Assembly (NCBI RefSeq): GCF_013403565.1 | Contig: NZ_CP058627.1 | Span: 2,852,001 to 2,916,000 of the forward strand | Origin: Chitinibacter bivalviorum | GTDB lineage: Bacteria; Pseudomonadota; Gammaproteobacteria; Burkholderiales; Chitinibacteraceae | Direction: 5' to 3' | DNA length: 64,000 bases | Shown here: positions 8,818-18,368 of the stretch, piece after piece | How the letters are laid out: every line of letters starts with the position of its first letter | How positions within the stretch are numbered: the first letter of the stretch is position 1 | The notes under the pieces: generated by a model | What the model saw: only the letters and a program-made list of their open reading frames with translations | Told to the model about the DNA's origin: nothing | Databases searched by the model: none | Program-made: the position numbers and the translations under genes

Positions 8818-9240
8818 ATGTTATGGGTTAAAGCATTTCATATTATTTTTGTGATTAGCTGGTTTGCCGGGCTGTTTTATTTGCCACGCATTTTTGTGAA
8901 CCACGCAATGGCAACCGAGCCCGTCGAGATTGAACGCCTGAAATTAATGGAGCGAAAACTATTTCGCTTTATGACGCCCATCGCCGTTCTCGCGCTCGGC
9001 TTTGGTATCTGGATGTGGGGCTATTACGCCTTTTATATGGGCGCAGGCTGGTACTGGATGCACGCCAAACTGGCTTTGGTCGCGCTCTTAGTCGCCTATC
9101 ACCTCTGGTGTGGCAAAATCTATCGCGATTTCGCGGCCGATAAAAATCGTCGCAGCCATGTGTGGTATCGCGTATTTAACGAAATCCCTGTGCTGATTTT
9201 GATGGCCGTGGTGATTCTAGTCGTGGTTAAACCTTTCTAA
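8818..9240 (+). CDS. hemJ: HemJ-type protoporphyrinogen oxidase
   Basis: A 140-residue membrane protein of the UPF0093/HemJ family, which oxidises protoporphyrinogen IX to protoporphyrin IX in bacteria lacking HemG or HemY-type oxidases. Four hydrophobic segments are visible (about 3-25, 52-75, 82-100, 122-138). The family pattern MLWVKAFHIIFVISWFAGLF at the start, an early His8 (a likely haem ligand position) and WYWMHAKLALV in the middle support the call. GGAG lies 8 bases before the ATG. It is 71 bases after the M48 gene and 12 bases before a small lipoprotein gene. HemL, encoded about 1 kb downstream, acts at the other end of the same pathway. Confidence 0.88.
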   Translation: MLWVKAFHIIFVISWFAGLFYLPRIFVNHAMATEPVEIERLKLMERKLFRFMTPIAVLALGFGIWMWGYYAFYMGAGWYWMHAKLALVALLVAYHLWCGKIYRDFAADKNRRSHVWYRVFNEIPVLILMAVVILVVVKPF

Positions 9241-9252
9241 TCTGAGTATTCC

Positions 9253-9639
9253 ATGAAAAATATCGTCCTGATCGCTGCGCTGGCAGCCTTGCTTAGCGCC
9301 TGTGGTGAGCCCAAATCGAGCTGCGGCGTTTACGCCATTGGCCCCGATCAAATTCGCGAGCTGATCAAAGAAAACAAAGCCGAGCCAGCGCCAGGACGTA
9401 CCGAAAAAGCCAAACTACCGCCGAATTTCCCCACGGAATTACTCGATAAAGACGGTTTTTATCGCGGCATGGCGGTATTTTGCAAAATAGATGAAGCCAA
9501 AGCAGCGCTCACCGCGCAAGGCCATCAAGGCTGGAGCGTGTATGAGCTCAATACCGATTGGGATAAAAACGTCTATCAAGCCGACGATCAGGCTTTCCAT
9601 TTAAAAGACATCGCAACCATCAAACAGGCGATTGAATAA
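9253..9639 (+). CDS. Small lipoprotein of unknown function
   Basis: A 128-residue predicted lipoprotein: MKNIVLIAALAALLSAC is a standard type II signal with the lipobox LSAC, then GEPKSSCGVYAIGP. I do not recognise the mature domain; it is hydrophilic, with two further Cys residues (in SSCGV and FCKID) that could pair. The stop codon shares one base with the CYTH gene start (TAATG), so the two are tightly coupled. Position between hemJ and the CYTH gene suggests a small shared transcript with hemJ, but gives no function. Confidence 0.75.
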   Translation: MKNIVLIAALAALLSACGEPKSSCGVYAIGPDQIRELIKENKAEPAPGRTEKAKLPPNFPTELLDKDGFYRGMAVFCKIDEAKAALTAQGHQGWSVYELNTDWDKNVYQADDQAFHLKDIATIKQAIE

Positions 9640-10100
9640 TGGCCATCGAAATCGAGCGCAAATTCCTACTCAATAATCAACATTGGCGCGAGCAAGTTTC
9701 ACGCAGCACCCGCATTGCGCAAGGCTATCTGAATGCCGAGCCAAGCCGCACCGTGCGCGTGCGCGTCAAAGGTGATAGCGGCTTTATCACCATCAAAGGC
9801 AAAAACGAAGGCATTAGCCGCGTCGAATTTGAATATGAGATACCCGCCGCAGATGCGTTGGAACTGCTCAAGCTCTGCCCCAATGTGCTCGACAAAACAC
9901 GCCACTTGGTCAACATCGACGGCCATACGTTTGAAATCGACGAATTTCACGGCTTAAACAATGGGCTTATCGTCGCTGAAATCGAGCTTGCCAGCGAAAA
10001 CGCCAGCTACCCGCAACCCGATTGGCTAGGGCCCGAAGTCTCGGGCGATGTGCGTTATTACAATAGTGCGCTGTCGGAAAAACCGTTTTCAAGCTGGTAA
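9639..10100 (+). CDS. CYTH domain protein (probable inorganic triphosphatase)
   Basis: A 153-residue single-domain CYTH protein. The diagnostic ExExK motif is EIERK at residues 4-8, and the tunnel-fold basic/acidic strands follow (VRVRVKGDSGFITIKGKN, EFEYEIP, EIDEFHG, IVAEIEL). Related small bacterial proteins such as the one from Nitrosomonas hydrolyse tripolyphosphate, and this is the most probable activity; adenylate cyclase of class IV is the alternative. It starts on the last base of the preceding stop codon. A polyphosphate kinase gene lies elsewhere in the window (47.1 kb), which would fit a polyphosphate-linked metabolism but is not a direct link. Confidence 0.9.
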   Translation: MAIEIERKFLLNNQHWREQVSRSTRIAQGYLNAEPSRTVRVRVKGDSGFITIKGKNEGISRVEFEYEIPAADALELLKLCPNVLDKTRHLVNIDGHTFEIDEFHGLNNGLIVAEIELASENASYPQPDWLGPEVSGDVRYYNSALSEKPFSSW

Positions 10101-10117
10101 AATAGCCGTACACATCA

Positions 10118-10145
10118 GGGTCGACTTAGTCGGCCCCTTATTTTA
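10118..10145 (+). terminator. Probable intrinsic terminator after CYTH gene
   Basis: GGGTCGAC-TTA-GTCGGCCC forms an 8-bp stem with one G-U pair, followed by the T-rich CTTATTTTATC. It would end the rubredoxin-to-CYTH transcript ahead of hemL. The T-tract is interrupted, so efficiency is uncertain. Confidence 0.6.
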
Positions 10146-10211
10146 TCTGGGGTATAGCTCTGAAAATAAATCAGAATATAAACTTCAGATAAATACCATA
10201 TAGAGGTATTT

Positions 10212-11495
10212 ATGAATCGCAATGAACAACTCTTCGCCGCCGCCCAGCAACACATCCCCGGTGGCGTCAATTCTCCCGTGCGTGCATTCGGCTCGGTTGG
10301 CGGTACACCGCGCTTTTTTGCCAAAGGTGAAGGCGCTTATGTGTGGGACGCTGACGGTAAAAAATACATCGATTATGTTGGCTCTTGGGGCCCGCTCATT
10401 CTTGGCCACGCGCATCCTGCCGTGATCGAAGCCGTGACACGCACCGCGCAAAACGGCATGAGCTTTGGTGCACCCACCGAAGGCGAAGTCCATATCGCCG
10501 ATTTGCTATGCCAGATGTTGCCCTCGCTCGAGCAAGTTCGCCTTGTTTCGAGCGGCACCGAAGCCACGATGAGCGCCATCCGCCTCGCGCGTGGCTTTAC
10601 CGGCCGCGATAAGTTGATCAAATTTGAAGGCTGCTACCACGGCCATGCTGATAGTTTGCTGGTGAAAGCAGGCTCGGGCTTGCTGACGTTTGGGAATCCA
10701 TCATCTGCTGGTGTCCCTGCTGCCGTGGCCGCCGATACCATCGTACTGCCGTATAACGATGTCGCCGCACTCGAAGCGCTGTTTGCTGAACAAGGCGACA
10801 AAATCGCCGCGCTAATTGTTGAGCCAATCGCCGGCAATATGAATCTGGTGCAACCCAGCAAAGAATTCGTCGCGGCCATGAGGAAATTAACGCAAGATCA
10901 CGGCGCAGTATTGATTTACGATGAAGTGATGACAGGGTTTCGCGTTGGACTCCAATGTGCACAAGGCCTGCACGGCATTACCCCCGATCTGACCTGCTTG
11001 GGTAAAGTCGTCGGCGGTGGCCTGCCACTGGCCGCATTTGGCGGTCGCGCCGACATTATGGCCAAACTCGCCCCCCTCGGCCCCGTTTATCAAGCCGGTA
11101 CGCTCTCAGGCAATCCGCTCGCCGTCGCTGCGGGTATGGTCACCTTGCAAGAGATCAGCAAACCGGGTTTCTTTGAAGCATTAAGCGCCAAAACCCAAGC
11201 TTTCGCCGACGGCCTGAACGCCATTGGCCAGCAATTAGCCAATACCAAAACCATCAGCGCCCAATCGGTCGGCGGTATGTTCGGCATTTATTGCAGCCCA
11301 AATATTCCGCACAGCTACAGCGATGTGATGAATAGCGACCGAGTGCGCTTTAACGCCTTCTTCCACGCCATGCTCGATGAAGGCATTTACCTTGCCCCAT
11401 CGGCATTTGAGGCGGGGTTTGTTAGCGCTGCACATACAAATACTGAGATCCAAATCACTCTGGACATTGCCAAGGCAGTTTTGCATAAAATTTAA
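10212..11495 (+). CDS. hemL: Glutamate-1-semialdehyde 2,1-aminomutase
   Basis: A 427-residue PLP enzyme that converts glutamate-1-semialdehyde to 5-aminolevulinate in the C5 route of tetrapyrrole synthesis. The opening [23 protein letters not shown] is characteristic; the PLP Schiff-base lysine is Lys265 in [11 protein letters not shown], and DEVMTGFRV carries the Asp that contacts the pyridine nitrogen. Length matches the family. The gene stands alone between two terminators, with an AGAGG-like site (TAGAGGTATTT) 8 bases before the ATG. HemJ is about 1 kb upstream, and hemC-hemD-hemX-hemY is 40 kb downstream. Confidence 0.97.
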   Translation: MNRNEQLFAAAQQHIPGGVNSPVRAFGSVGGTPRFFAKGEGAYVWDADGKKYIDYVGSWGPLILGHAHPAVIEAVTRTAQNGMSFGAPTEGEVHIADLLCQMLPSLEQVRLVSSGTEATMSAIRLARGFTGRDKLIKFEGCYHGHADSLLVKAGSGLLTFGNPSSAGVPAAVAADTIVLPYNDVAALEALFAEQGDKIAALIVEPIAGNMNLVQPSKEFVAAMRKLTQDHGAVLIYDEVMTGFRVGLQCAQGLHGITPDLTCLGKVVGGGLPLAAFGGRADIMAKLAPLGPVYQAGTLSGNPLAVAAGMVTLQEISKPGFFEALSAKTQAFADGLNAIGQQLANTKTISAQSVGGMFGIYCSPNIPHSYSDVMNSDRVRFNAFFHAMLDEGIYLAPSAFEAGFVSAAHTNTEIQITLDIAKAVLHKI

Positions 11496-11520
11496 GCAAA
11501 ATCGTCTGATTAATACAACT

Positions 11521-11547
11521 AAGCCCCTAATTATTAGGGGCTTTTTT
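11521..11547 (+). terminator. Intrinsic terminator of hemL
   Basis: A perfect 10-bp stem AAGCCCCTAA / TTAGGGGCTT with loop TTA and a following T-tract lies 25 bases after hemL. Confidence 0.92.
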
Positions 11548-11848
11548 ATTGCCATCCCAAAATCGAAAGCAACCACTCATACGGATTCTCACCGCGTTCG
11601 TCAAGCTAACAAGACAAAGCTAAGGTCTTGTTCTAATTTGAAAATCAACACAAGCAATTTATAAACTGATCCGAAGCTTAAGCAATGCAAAACATACTAG
11701 ATCAGCACCGTTCAGCTTGGAAAAAGCTACGTTGAATTTTTGTACGGCTAGGTCACATACAGATCCATATAAATTAGTATATTCTAATATTACCATTGTA
11801 AAAATTTCCTGATGTGCGCAAAAACGTCAGTTCTTAGGAGTACCGGAC
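11548..11848 (+). promoter_or_regulatory. Upstream region of the pilus operon
   Basis: About 300 bases without a gene. Base composition drops to AT-rich here, as in the pilus genes that follow. GGAG at about 11837-11840 is a good ribosome site for pilY1. I see no convincing sigma-70 or sigma-54 box, although an AT-rich TTAGTATATTCTAA palindromic stretch lies at about 11776-11789. Confidence 0.4.
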
Positions 11849-14800
11849 ATGAGTAATACTTTTAAAGTAAACACCATCGCAGCTTGGCTCTACCTTGCGT
11901 TCCCCATGGTCGTTATTCCACTTTATGCAGCGGAACCCTATCCTGCCTTGCCACCGACACTTTCCACATCAGTCGATCCAAATGTAATGCTGTTGATAGA
12001 TAACTCGGGGAGTATGTTGCAAGACGGTAGCAATAATTGGATTACTCAATCAAGCAATTCAAGCTGTAATCAAACCAACGAAATTTGGACTGGTTGTATT
12101 GGAAATTCGACCTACCGCAATTGGATCGACAGCGAATCAAGCAATCCAAATACCAAAATGAATATTGCAAAAAAGGTTGCTAGGTCTTTAATTACCAATA
12201 ATCCAAAATTACGTTGGGGACTTGCATCATTTAGGGTGAATGACACTACAACTGTAGGCGGCTCAGAACGCGGTGAATCTGCAAAAATAGTAACACCGAT
12301 TGGCAGTTCAATTGGCACCTCAACTGATAGCAGTACTGCGACTGTACTGGGAGGTATTAATAGTTTGCGAGCAAGGACTGCAACACCACTAGGTGAAGCA
12401 TTGCTGGAAATTACTCAATATTATCAAGGCAAAGCCTCTTTATATGGGCTGATTTCAGAGAATTACACCAGTCCAATTCAATATCGCTGCCAAAAAAACT
12501 TCACGATTGTGATTACCGATGGAGATGCAACAAACGATGACAATTTACCAGGCAGTGGAAAAAGTGCAATTAGCTATACCTCTATCGATGCTGCGAATAA
12601 TTCAGTTAATAAAAGTTTTAGTGTTTGTACCGCAGTTTCAAGCCCAGATTGCCCTGCAGCCTTAGAAGGAAGTTCAGGAACACCTGGCTTTGGTGATACA
12701 ACAAATCGCCCACGTGCAATTCGCGATGTCGCGAAATATGCCAATGATTTAGATATGCGAACTTCTGGAAATGATCTGGATGGAAAATCATTTGATGATA
12801 CCAAATTTAAAAAACAAAATATGCAAACCTATACCGTCGGATTTAGTGTATTGAATGATGTTTTACCTGCAACAGCAAGTGTGGGTGGAGGTAAATATTA
12901 TACTGCCACAGATGAAACAACTTTATCGACTGCGCTAACAAATGCAGTCAATGAAATTATTGCTTCTATTTCAAATGCCGGCGGGGTAGCAACACAAACA
13001 GAAACTTATACAGCAGGCAATAAAGTATTCCAACCAGTATTCAATCCAAAAGGTTGGTATGGTGAATTACGTTGTTATAACCTAGATTCATATGGCAATT
13101 TTGATCCAGTTACTTCCAAATGTACACCAAATGCGAAAGCAGTATTTCCAGCTGTAGCTAGCAGAAAAATATACTCATCAACCAATCCAACTAGCACAAG
13201 TACCTCCACTTCAAGCGGTACAACTGCCTTTAGTTTTGATACCAGCACTGGTTTAACAGCAATGAGCACAACTCAGAAAACAGCATTAGGTGCTACTGCT
13301 ACAGATCAACAAAATATCATTAATTATATCCGTGGTACCGATGGGACATTTAGATCACGAACAAATGGACTATTGGGAGATATTGTAGATAGCCAACCTA
13401 TTGTCGTTTCGAAACCGGCAGGAGAATCTACAGATACCGATTATGCAACATTCAAAACGGCGAATGCATCGCGAAGTATGGTCTTTATAGGTGCGAATGA
13501 TGGCATGATGCATGGATTTGATATTAATAATATGACGGAAATTTTAGGGTATATACCCGCCACACTGTATTCAAAATTACCAAATTTAAGTAAAACAGAT
13601 TATGGTGAAAATACAACTCCACATAATTTTTATGTGAATGGTAGTATGCGCCAAGCAGATATTAAAGCAGGTGGTAGCTGGAAAACAATATTAGTAGGTG
13701 GACTAGGCCAAGGTGGTAAAGCCTATTATGCAATTGATGCGACTCAAGCAAGTAATTTTTCATCAGCATCAGCAACAGTCAAATGGGAACGCAATAATTT
13801 AAATTCACCATCAATTGGCTATACTTTACCAGCACCAATAATTTACAACGTACGAACTTCATCTTCAACTGTTGTCCCTGCCGTAATTTTAGCTAATGGT
13901 TATGAAAATAATTGGGGTGTAACTCCTGTAACGGCAAACACATCTTCCTTACTCATAGTTAATGCCAACACGGGCGATCTTATTAAAGAAATCACCGTGC
14001 CAAATAGCACGGGGCTATCTTCACCAGCTGGTGCTGATTTTGGACAAGATGGAATATTGGACTATGTTTATGCCGGTGATATGAGCGGAAAATTATGGCG
14101 TTTTGATTTAACTGATAACAATCCAAATAATTTTAAAGTTGCACCTAACCCTATTTATGATGCCGGTACTACAAAACCAATTGCAATGCGGCCAGCAGTT
14201 ATGGCACTCAACAAAACAAATGGTGATGCAATTGGGAATTTAATATTTTTTGGCACTGGTAAATTATTAACCGATACAGATAGAACAAATACAGATCAAC
14301 AAACATTCTATGCTGTCATTGATAAGATGGTTGATACACCAGTTACGGTAACACAATCTGATTTACAAGTACAAACAGTGATAGACACAAAATCAACAAC
14401 AAGTAATCGTATTGGAAATTATCGAAAAGTATCAAATAACAGTTTAGACCTCCAATCTGCTACAAATACCAAATTAGGATGGTATATAGATTTTCCAATA
14501 TCCAGCGAAAAATTAGTTACATCACCGATGCTTTATGACGACAAATTAATTTTCGGTACGGGTGTACCTTTAGCAACAGAAAAATGTATTCCTGGGGGTA
14601 AGGGCTGGATTATGGGTTTGAATCCATTAACAGGATCAGTAACTACTAATAAAAAAGGTAATAAATACAGTTTTATTGATATAAATAGTGATAATAAAGC
14701 AACAGCAGCAGACCAAATTTCATTTACGACTGGTGCGGAATATATGAGTGGATATGAAAAATCAGGTATTCCAACCGAATTATCGTATGTATCTTCTGAG

Positions 14801-15070
14801 AATAAAATTATAACCCCGACTAATTCAGACACTAGTTTAGGCGCAATAGGTAGTGTTATTGCGCAACGCGAGTCAAATTACGCGGCCGTCTATATTGGCA
14901 ATGCAAAAGCAGGTGTGAAATCAGGGGTTCCTCAACCTAAACCAGCTTCAACAGGTAAAGGATCTCTATATGGTGGAACAATTGGTAGTGATACAGTCGA
15001 TAAAGAAACATTATTATCTCCATCAACAGGTGTAAAAGTTGAAATTAGTACTTGGCGGGAGATCAAATAA
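11849..15070 (+). CDS. pilY1: Type IV pilus tip adhesin / biogenesis protein PilY1
   Basis: A 1073-residue secreted protein of the PilY1/PilC family, the tip-associated factor of type IV pili that controls retraction and adhesion. Signal peptide at 1-28 (ends LYAAEP). A von Willebrand A-like domain (about 45-380) has the MIDAS motif DNSGS (51-55). The C-terminal beta-propeller (from about 490) has the family segments GLLGDIVDSQP, FIGANDGMMHGFD and GGLGQGGKAYYAID, and a calcium-binding loop DFGQDGILDYVYAGD near 729-743. A second Ca-loop-like stretch, DINSDNKATAAD, is near 943. It leads the minor pilin genes rather than following pilX as in Pseudomonas. Composition is markedly AT-rich compared with flanking genes. 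Confidence 0.93.
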   Translation: MSNTFKVNTIAAWLYLAFPMVVIPLYAAEPYPALPPTLSTSVDPNVMLLIDNSGSMLQDGSNNWITQSSNSSCNQTNEIWTGCIGNSTYRNWIDSESSNPNTKMNIAKKVARSLITNNPKLRWGLASFRVNDTTTVGGSERGESAKIVTPIGSSIGTSTDSSTATVLGGINSLRARTATPLGEALLEITQYYQGKASLYGLISENYTSPIQYRCQKNFTIVITDGDATNDDNLPGSGKSAISYTSIDAANNSVNKSFSVCTAVSSPDCPAALEGSSGTPGFGDTTNRPRAIRDVAKYANDLDMRTSGNDLDGKSFDDTKFKKQNMQTYTVGFSVLNDVLPATASVGGGKYYTATDETTLSTALTNAVNEIIASISNAGGVATQTETYTAGNKVFQPVFNPKGWYGELRCYNLDSYGNFDPVTSKCTPNAKAVFPAVASRKIYSSTNPTSTSTSTSSGTTAFSFDTSTGLTAMSTTQKTALGATATDQQNIINYIRGTDGTFRSRTNGLLGDIVDSQPIVVSKPAGESTDTDYATFKTANASRSMVFIGANDGMMHGFDINNMTEILGYIPATLYSKLPNLSKTDYGENTTPHNFYVNGSMRQADIKAGGSWKTILVGGLGQGGKAYYAIDATQASNFSSASATVKWERNNLNSPSIGYTLPAPIIYNVRTSSSTVVPAVILANGYENNWGVTPVTANTSSLLIVNANTGDLIKEITVPNSTGLSSPAGADFGQDGILDYVYAGDMSGKLWRFDLTDNNPNNFKVAPNPIYDAGTTKPIAMRPAVMALNKTNGDAIGNLIFFGTGKLLTDTDRTNTDQQTFYAVIDKMVDTPVTVTQSDLQVQTVIDTKSTTSNRIGNYRKVSNNSLDLQSATNTKLGWYIDFPISSEKLVTSPMLYDDKLIFGTGVPLATEKCIPGGKGWIMGLNPLTGSVTTNKKGNKYSFIDINSDNKATAADQISFTTGAEYMSGYEKSGIPTELSYVSSENKIITPTNSDTSLGAIGSVIAQRESNYAAVYIGNAKAGVKSGVPQPKPASTGKGSLYGGTIGSDTVDKETLLSPSTGVKVEISTWREIK

Positions 15071-15591
15071 TGAGTATATATTCCCGAAAGAAAATGCATG
15101 GTATGACCTTAATTGAAATGATGATTACCATTTCTATACTGGGGATTTTATCTGCTATTGCAATTCCCAATATGATGGATTGGGTAAGAGATGCTCGATT
15201 AGCAAGTCAAAGTGATCTATTAGTAACAGGTCTTAGCTCAGCACGATTAGAAGCAGTGAAACGTAGAAGTGATGTTGTCTTTTGTCCAGCTAATGATGCA
15301 AACACAGCTACGGCCTGTTCTGGAACTGCAGCTGATTGGTCCAAAGGCTGGCTAATAATGACAGGGACAGAAATCATTCAAAGATTCGTGGTTCAAAAAG
15401 GGATCACAATTAGTCCAACAGTTGCAGGAGCGGCAATTACATCTACAACATTTAATGCCACATTGGGAAGCTCTCAAGCTGCTGGTTTAGTCAACTTTAG
15501 TGCTTGTATTACAGGCCGAAAAGGACATTCGGTAGCAATTTATCAATCAGGTCATATAAGTAAAAGTATCACTAGCACAACTTGTTCATAG
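15070..15591 (+). CDS. Minor pilin FimT/FimU-like (GspH family)
   Basis: A 173-residue prepilin-like protein. The start is the ATG at 15070, sharing one base with the pilY1 stop (TAATG); a TTG further upstream is less likely. The leader MSIYSRKKMHG is followed by the prepilin peptidase site G-MTLIEMM with Glu5, then a hydrophobic helix (ISILGILSAIAIPNMMDW). The C-terminal part, with two Cys pairs possible, resembles FimT/FimU/GspH minor pseudopilins that prime pilus assembly. It is the second gene of the pilus block. Residue +1 is Met rather than Phe. Confidence 0.85.
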   Translation: MSIYSRKKMHGMTLIEMMITISILGILSAIAIPNMMDWVRDARLASQSDLLVTGLSSARLEAVKRRSDVVFCPANDANTATACSGTAADWSKGWLIMTGTEIIQRFVVQKGITISPTVAGAAITSTTFNATLGSSQAAGLVNFSACITGRKGHSVAIYQSGHISKSITSTTCS

Positions 15592-15613
15592 TTGATGAAT
15601 TAAAGGCATAAAT

Positions 15614-16117
15614 ATGAAACGCCAACGTGGTTTATCACTAATTGAAGTCATGGTTTCAATTTTAATACTTGCTTTAGGCCTTTTAGGTTTAGCAGGTTTA
15701 CAGACCCGCGCCGTAATTATGAATCAAAGTAGCTATTATCGAAGTATTGCAGCGGATATTGGTGCAGAGCTAGGCGATCGAATCCGCGCAAATAGAACGC
15801 CATTTCTTGCAAGCAGCGACGCATTGCCCGTGCGATTACCACCTGACTTTTCAAAATGTACTCAAAATTCTGGAGATGAAGATCATATTACTTGTCAGGC
15901 ACAAGATACGGGTCATGATGTATATTTGGTTTCAACAGAAATGACAGAGTGGAATTCATTTTTAAGATCGCAATTACCAAATGCAACATATACATTAACA
16001 AGTGGAGCTGGACAATCAACTGGGTTTTATCGTTATACATTAACAATTACTTGGAATGATAATCGAGCAGCAGCGACGGGCTCACAGTCAACAAGTTATA
16101 GTACGGTGCTCGAATAA
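15614..16117 (+). CDS. pilV: Minor pilin PilV
   Basis: A 167-residue minor pilin. Short leader MKRQRG, cleavage before LSLIEVMV with Glu5, then the PilV-typical ILILALGLLGLAGLQTRA helix and NQSSYYRSIAADI...ELGDRIRANR. PilV joins FimU/FimT, PilW, PilX and PilE in the initiation complex that starts type IV pilus assembly. It lies 22 bases after the fimT-like gene and overlaps pilW by one base (TAATG). Confidence 0.92.
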   Translation: MKRQRGLSLIEVMVSILILALGLLGLAGLQTRAVIMNQSSYYRSIAADIGAELGDRIRANRTPFLASSDALPVRLPPDFSKCTQNSGDEDHITCQAQDTGHDVYLVSTEMTEWNSFLRSQLPNATYTLTSGAGQSTGFYRYTLTITWNDNRAAATGSQSTSYSTVLE

Positions 16118-16887
16118 TGAAAAAAAATACCGGTTTTACTTTAATTGAGTTAATGGTTGCAATGGGAATTGCAATGGTAACTTTATTGGCTGTTTCAACC
16201 TTGTATATCAATACAAAACAAACTTTCAATTTGCAAGGAATGCAAAATAGATTATCAGAAGATGGACGCTTTGCTATATCAATGTTACAACGTGTAATTA
16301 GCCAAGCCGGTTTTCGCCCCAATCCAAATGCATTAATTACTTCCGATCGAATTTCAGCTATTTCAAACAGTTCATTATCAGTACGATTTAATTCTGATGG
16401 AACAAATCAAATAGGTTGTAACGGGACATCTACTGCTGCAGGAGATACAACATTAACAATTTCATCAGCCAGTAATAAACTGCAATGTGACACCATCGAT
16501 TGGATTACACCTAGCACAACCGGAACGGGTAATGCTACCGAAGTAGTTGATTTTAAAGTGCAATATGGTATTGATGAAGCTGACACTGATGCAGGTCTGC
16601 CAAATACGCCTGCAGACTATGGGTGTGGAGCGCTTGCAACAGATACTTCATTCAGAGTACGAAATTGTATTCCGAATAGATATGTAAATACATTACCTGG
16701 TGGTGTAAACGCTGATCAAATTGTGGCAGTTAAAGTTTGTTTAGTATTAAGAACAGAAAAAACTGATAATTCATTAGTAAAATCAGCAGCAATCAATGAT
16801 TGTAGTGGTACTGCAATTACCAATTCTCAAAATGATAAAAAATTATATAGAACTTTCAGATCGACAATTATGATTAAAAATAGGTAA
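16117..16887 (+). CDS. pilW: Minor pilin PilW
   Basis: A 256-residue minor pilin starting on the last base of the pilV stop codon. Leader MKKNTG, cleavage before FTLIELMV with Glu5, then a hydrophobic helix and the PilW segment NLQGMQNRLSEDGRFAISMLQRVISQAGFR. The C-terminal region contains several Cys residues. It belongs to the minor pilin initiation complex. Codons 2-4 form an A8 run, as also in the last pilin gene of the block. Confidence 0.92.
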   Translation: MKKNTGFTLIELMVAMGIAMVTLLAVSTLYINTKQTFNLQGMQNRLSEDGRFAISMLQRVISQAGFRPNPNALITSDRISAISNSSLSVRFNSDGTNQIGCNGTSTAAGDTTLTISSASNKLQCDTIDWITPSTTGTGNATEVVDFKVQYGIDEADTDAGLPNTPADYGCGALATDTSFRVRNCIPNRYVNTLPGGVNADQIVAVKVCLVLRTEKTDNSLVKSAAINDCSGTAITNSQNDKKLYRTFRSTIMIKNR

Positions 16888-16895
16888 GGCTTAAT

Positions 16896-17381
16896 ATGAG
16901 AAAAAATCAGGAAGGTTTTATTTTAATTGTAGCCCTAATGCTGTTGGTAATTGTAACTATTCTAGTAGTAAATGGTATGCGTAGTACAACTATGAACGAA
17001 AAAATGGCTGGCAATTATATGGATAGAAATAGAGCTTTTCAAGCCGCTGAACAAGGAATCAGGCAAGCATCGGCTTTTTTACAAAGTAATGCGGATGCTT
17101 GCCTATCTGGTTGTACCAATAGCAATACTTCAGGATCAGGACCCTTAGTCACTTCAATACCTGCAACTTGGAGTAATACATATGCGAGAGATGTTTCACT
17201 TGGTACTGGTCAATTGTCATCAGCAAAATACCTTATCAATCAATTACCAACTACTTTTTTACCTACTGATGGATCAAAAGCAAGTTGTATCCCTTATAGC
17301 ATTATGAGTCGAGGACAAGGTATAGATTCACGTTCTGTAGTTATTCTTCAATCAACTGCATTTGTTTGCCCTACAAGTTAA
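16896..17381 (+). CDS. pilX: Minor pilin PilX
   Basis: A 161-residue PilX-family protein. The leader MRKNQEG is followed by [20 protein letters not shown], where position 5 is Val rather than Glu, as is common in this GspK-like group, and then [29 protein letters not shown], the PilX signature. Four Cys residues in the C-terminal half may form disulfides. It lies 8 bases after pilW and 23 bases before pilE. Confidence 0.9.
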   Translation: MRKNQEGFILIVALMLLVIVTILVVNGMRSTTMNEKMAGNYMDRNRAFQAAEQGIRQASAFLQSNADACLSGCTNSNTSGSGPLVTSIPATWSNTYARDVSLGTGQLSSAKYLINQLPTTFLPTDGSKASCIPYSIMSRGQGIDSRSVVILQSTAFVCPTS

Positions 17382-17404
17382 TCATAACTAATTGGATATA
17401 TAAC

Positions 17405-17782
17405 ATGAAAAAAAATAATGATGGTTTTACTTTGATTGAATTAATGATTGTAATTGCAATTATTGGCATTCTTTCAGCAATAGCGTTACCTGCATACCAA
17501 CAATATATTATTAAAACACGTAGGGCTGATGTTCAGCGACAATTGACATCACAAGCACAATCATTGGAAAGATATTTTACGTCTAATGGGACCTACGTTT
17601 CTTCTGGTACAACTTGTGCAGTGAATAATGAAACCAATACCTACTATACGATTACAAGTGTATGTAATACTCCAACTACATTTACTATTACTGCAACTGC
17701 AATAACTACAAAATCTCAGGCAAGTGATGGTGATCTTACACTTGATAATACAGGTGCAAGAACAGGGAAGTGGGCAAATTAA
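17405..17782 (+). CDS. pilE: Type IV pilin-like protein PilE (minor pilin)
   Basis: A 125-residue pilin. I start at ATG 17405, which gives the leader MKKNNDG, cleavage before [20 protein letters not shown] and Glu5; the frame extends 13 codons upstream into pilX without support. The mature protein has a Cys pair (TTCAV and SVCNT) that probably closes a D-region-like loop, and the tail [16 protein letters not shown] typical of PilE-type minor pilins next to pilX/pilY1. It is the last gene of the block. Whether it is the major pilin cannot be told from sequence; its location with minor pilins argues that it is not. Confidence 0.88.
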   Translation: MKKNNDGFTLIELMIVIAIIGILSAIALPAYQQYIIKTRRADVQRQLTSQAQSLERYFTSNGTYVSSGTTCAVNNETNTYYTITSVCNTPTTFTITATAITTKSQASDGDLTLDNTGARTGKWAN

Positions 17783-17790
17783 TTACTTAC

Positions 17791-18270
17791 TTATAATTTA
17801 CTAATAATTTCAGTATAGTCTGGAATTCCTATATATTTTTTTAATAATTTTCCATCTTTTCCTATCAAAAAATTGGTTGGCGTTAATGTTACTCCGCCAA
17901 AACTTTGCGCAATTTTCCCATCTGCATCATAAATAATTTTGAATGGTATTTTTTCTTTATTTTTATAGTTTTTAATATATTCAATATTGTCATAACTCAT
18001 TGCGATGGCAACTGTTTGAAAACGATCAGCACCATATTTGAGCTGTAATTTTTTCAATTCAGGCATTTCTTGCATACAGCCCGTACAGCTGGTGGCCCAG
18101 AAGTTGACCAATACAACTTTACCTTGGTAGTCAGATAATTTGATCTGTTGTCCATCTAAGGTCGTCATTGGTGCTTGAGTTGGTAGCTGTTCTTGCTGTG
18201 AGTACAGCAAATAGCCACCAAGTACTACTGCAAGTAGGCTAACACTGATCACTTGTAGACGGGTTTTCAT
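17791..18270 (-). CDS. TlpA/ResA-like thioredoxin-fold protein
   Basis: A 159-residue membrane-anchored thioredoxin-like protein facing the periplasm: a short N-terminal hydrophobic helix (about 6-23), then a TlpA domain with LVNFWATSCTGCMQEMPEL, whose CTGC active site is Cys62 and Cys65. The later FGGVTLTPTNFLIG holds the cis-Pro region, and the C-terminal strand KKYIGIPDY completes the fold. Such proteins reduce or exchange disulfides during cytochrome c maturation or protein folding. It is convergent with pilE only 8 bases apart and shares the AT-rich composition of the pilus genes, so it may have travelled with them and could act on the Cys-containing pilins (inference). Confidence 0.88.
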   Translation of the reverse strand: MKTRLQVISVSLLAVVLGGYLLYSQQEQLPTQAPMTTLDGQQIKLSDYQGKVVLVNFWATSCTGCMQEMPELKKLQLKYGADRFQTVAIAMSYDNIEYIKNYKNKEKIPFKIIYDADGKIAQSFGGVTLTPTNFLIGKDGKLLKKYIGIPDYTEIISKL

Positions 18271-18368
18271 ACGTATTCCTTCTGTTGCTGTTTATTTTAT
18301 GCGAAGTATGCTGTTCTGAGTGCGTGTTGGAGTGATGTTTTCTCAGAAAGTTTTCTTTACATATATAT

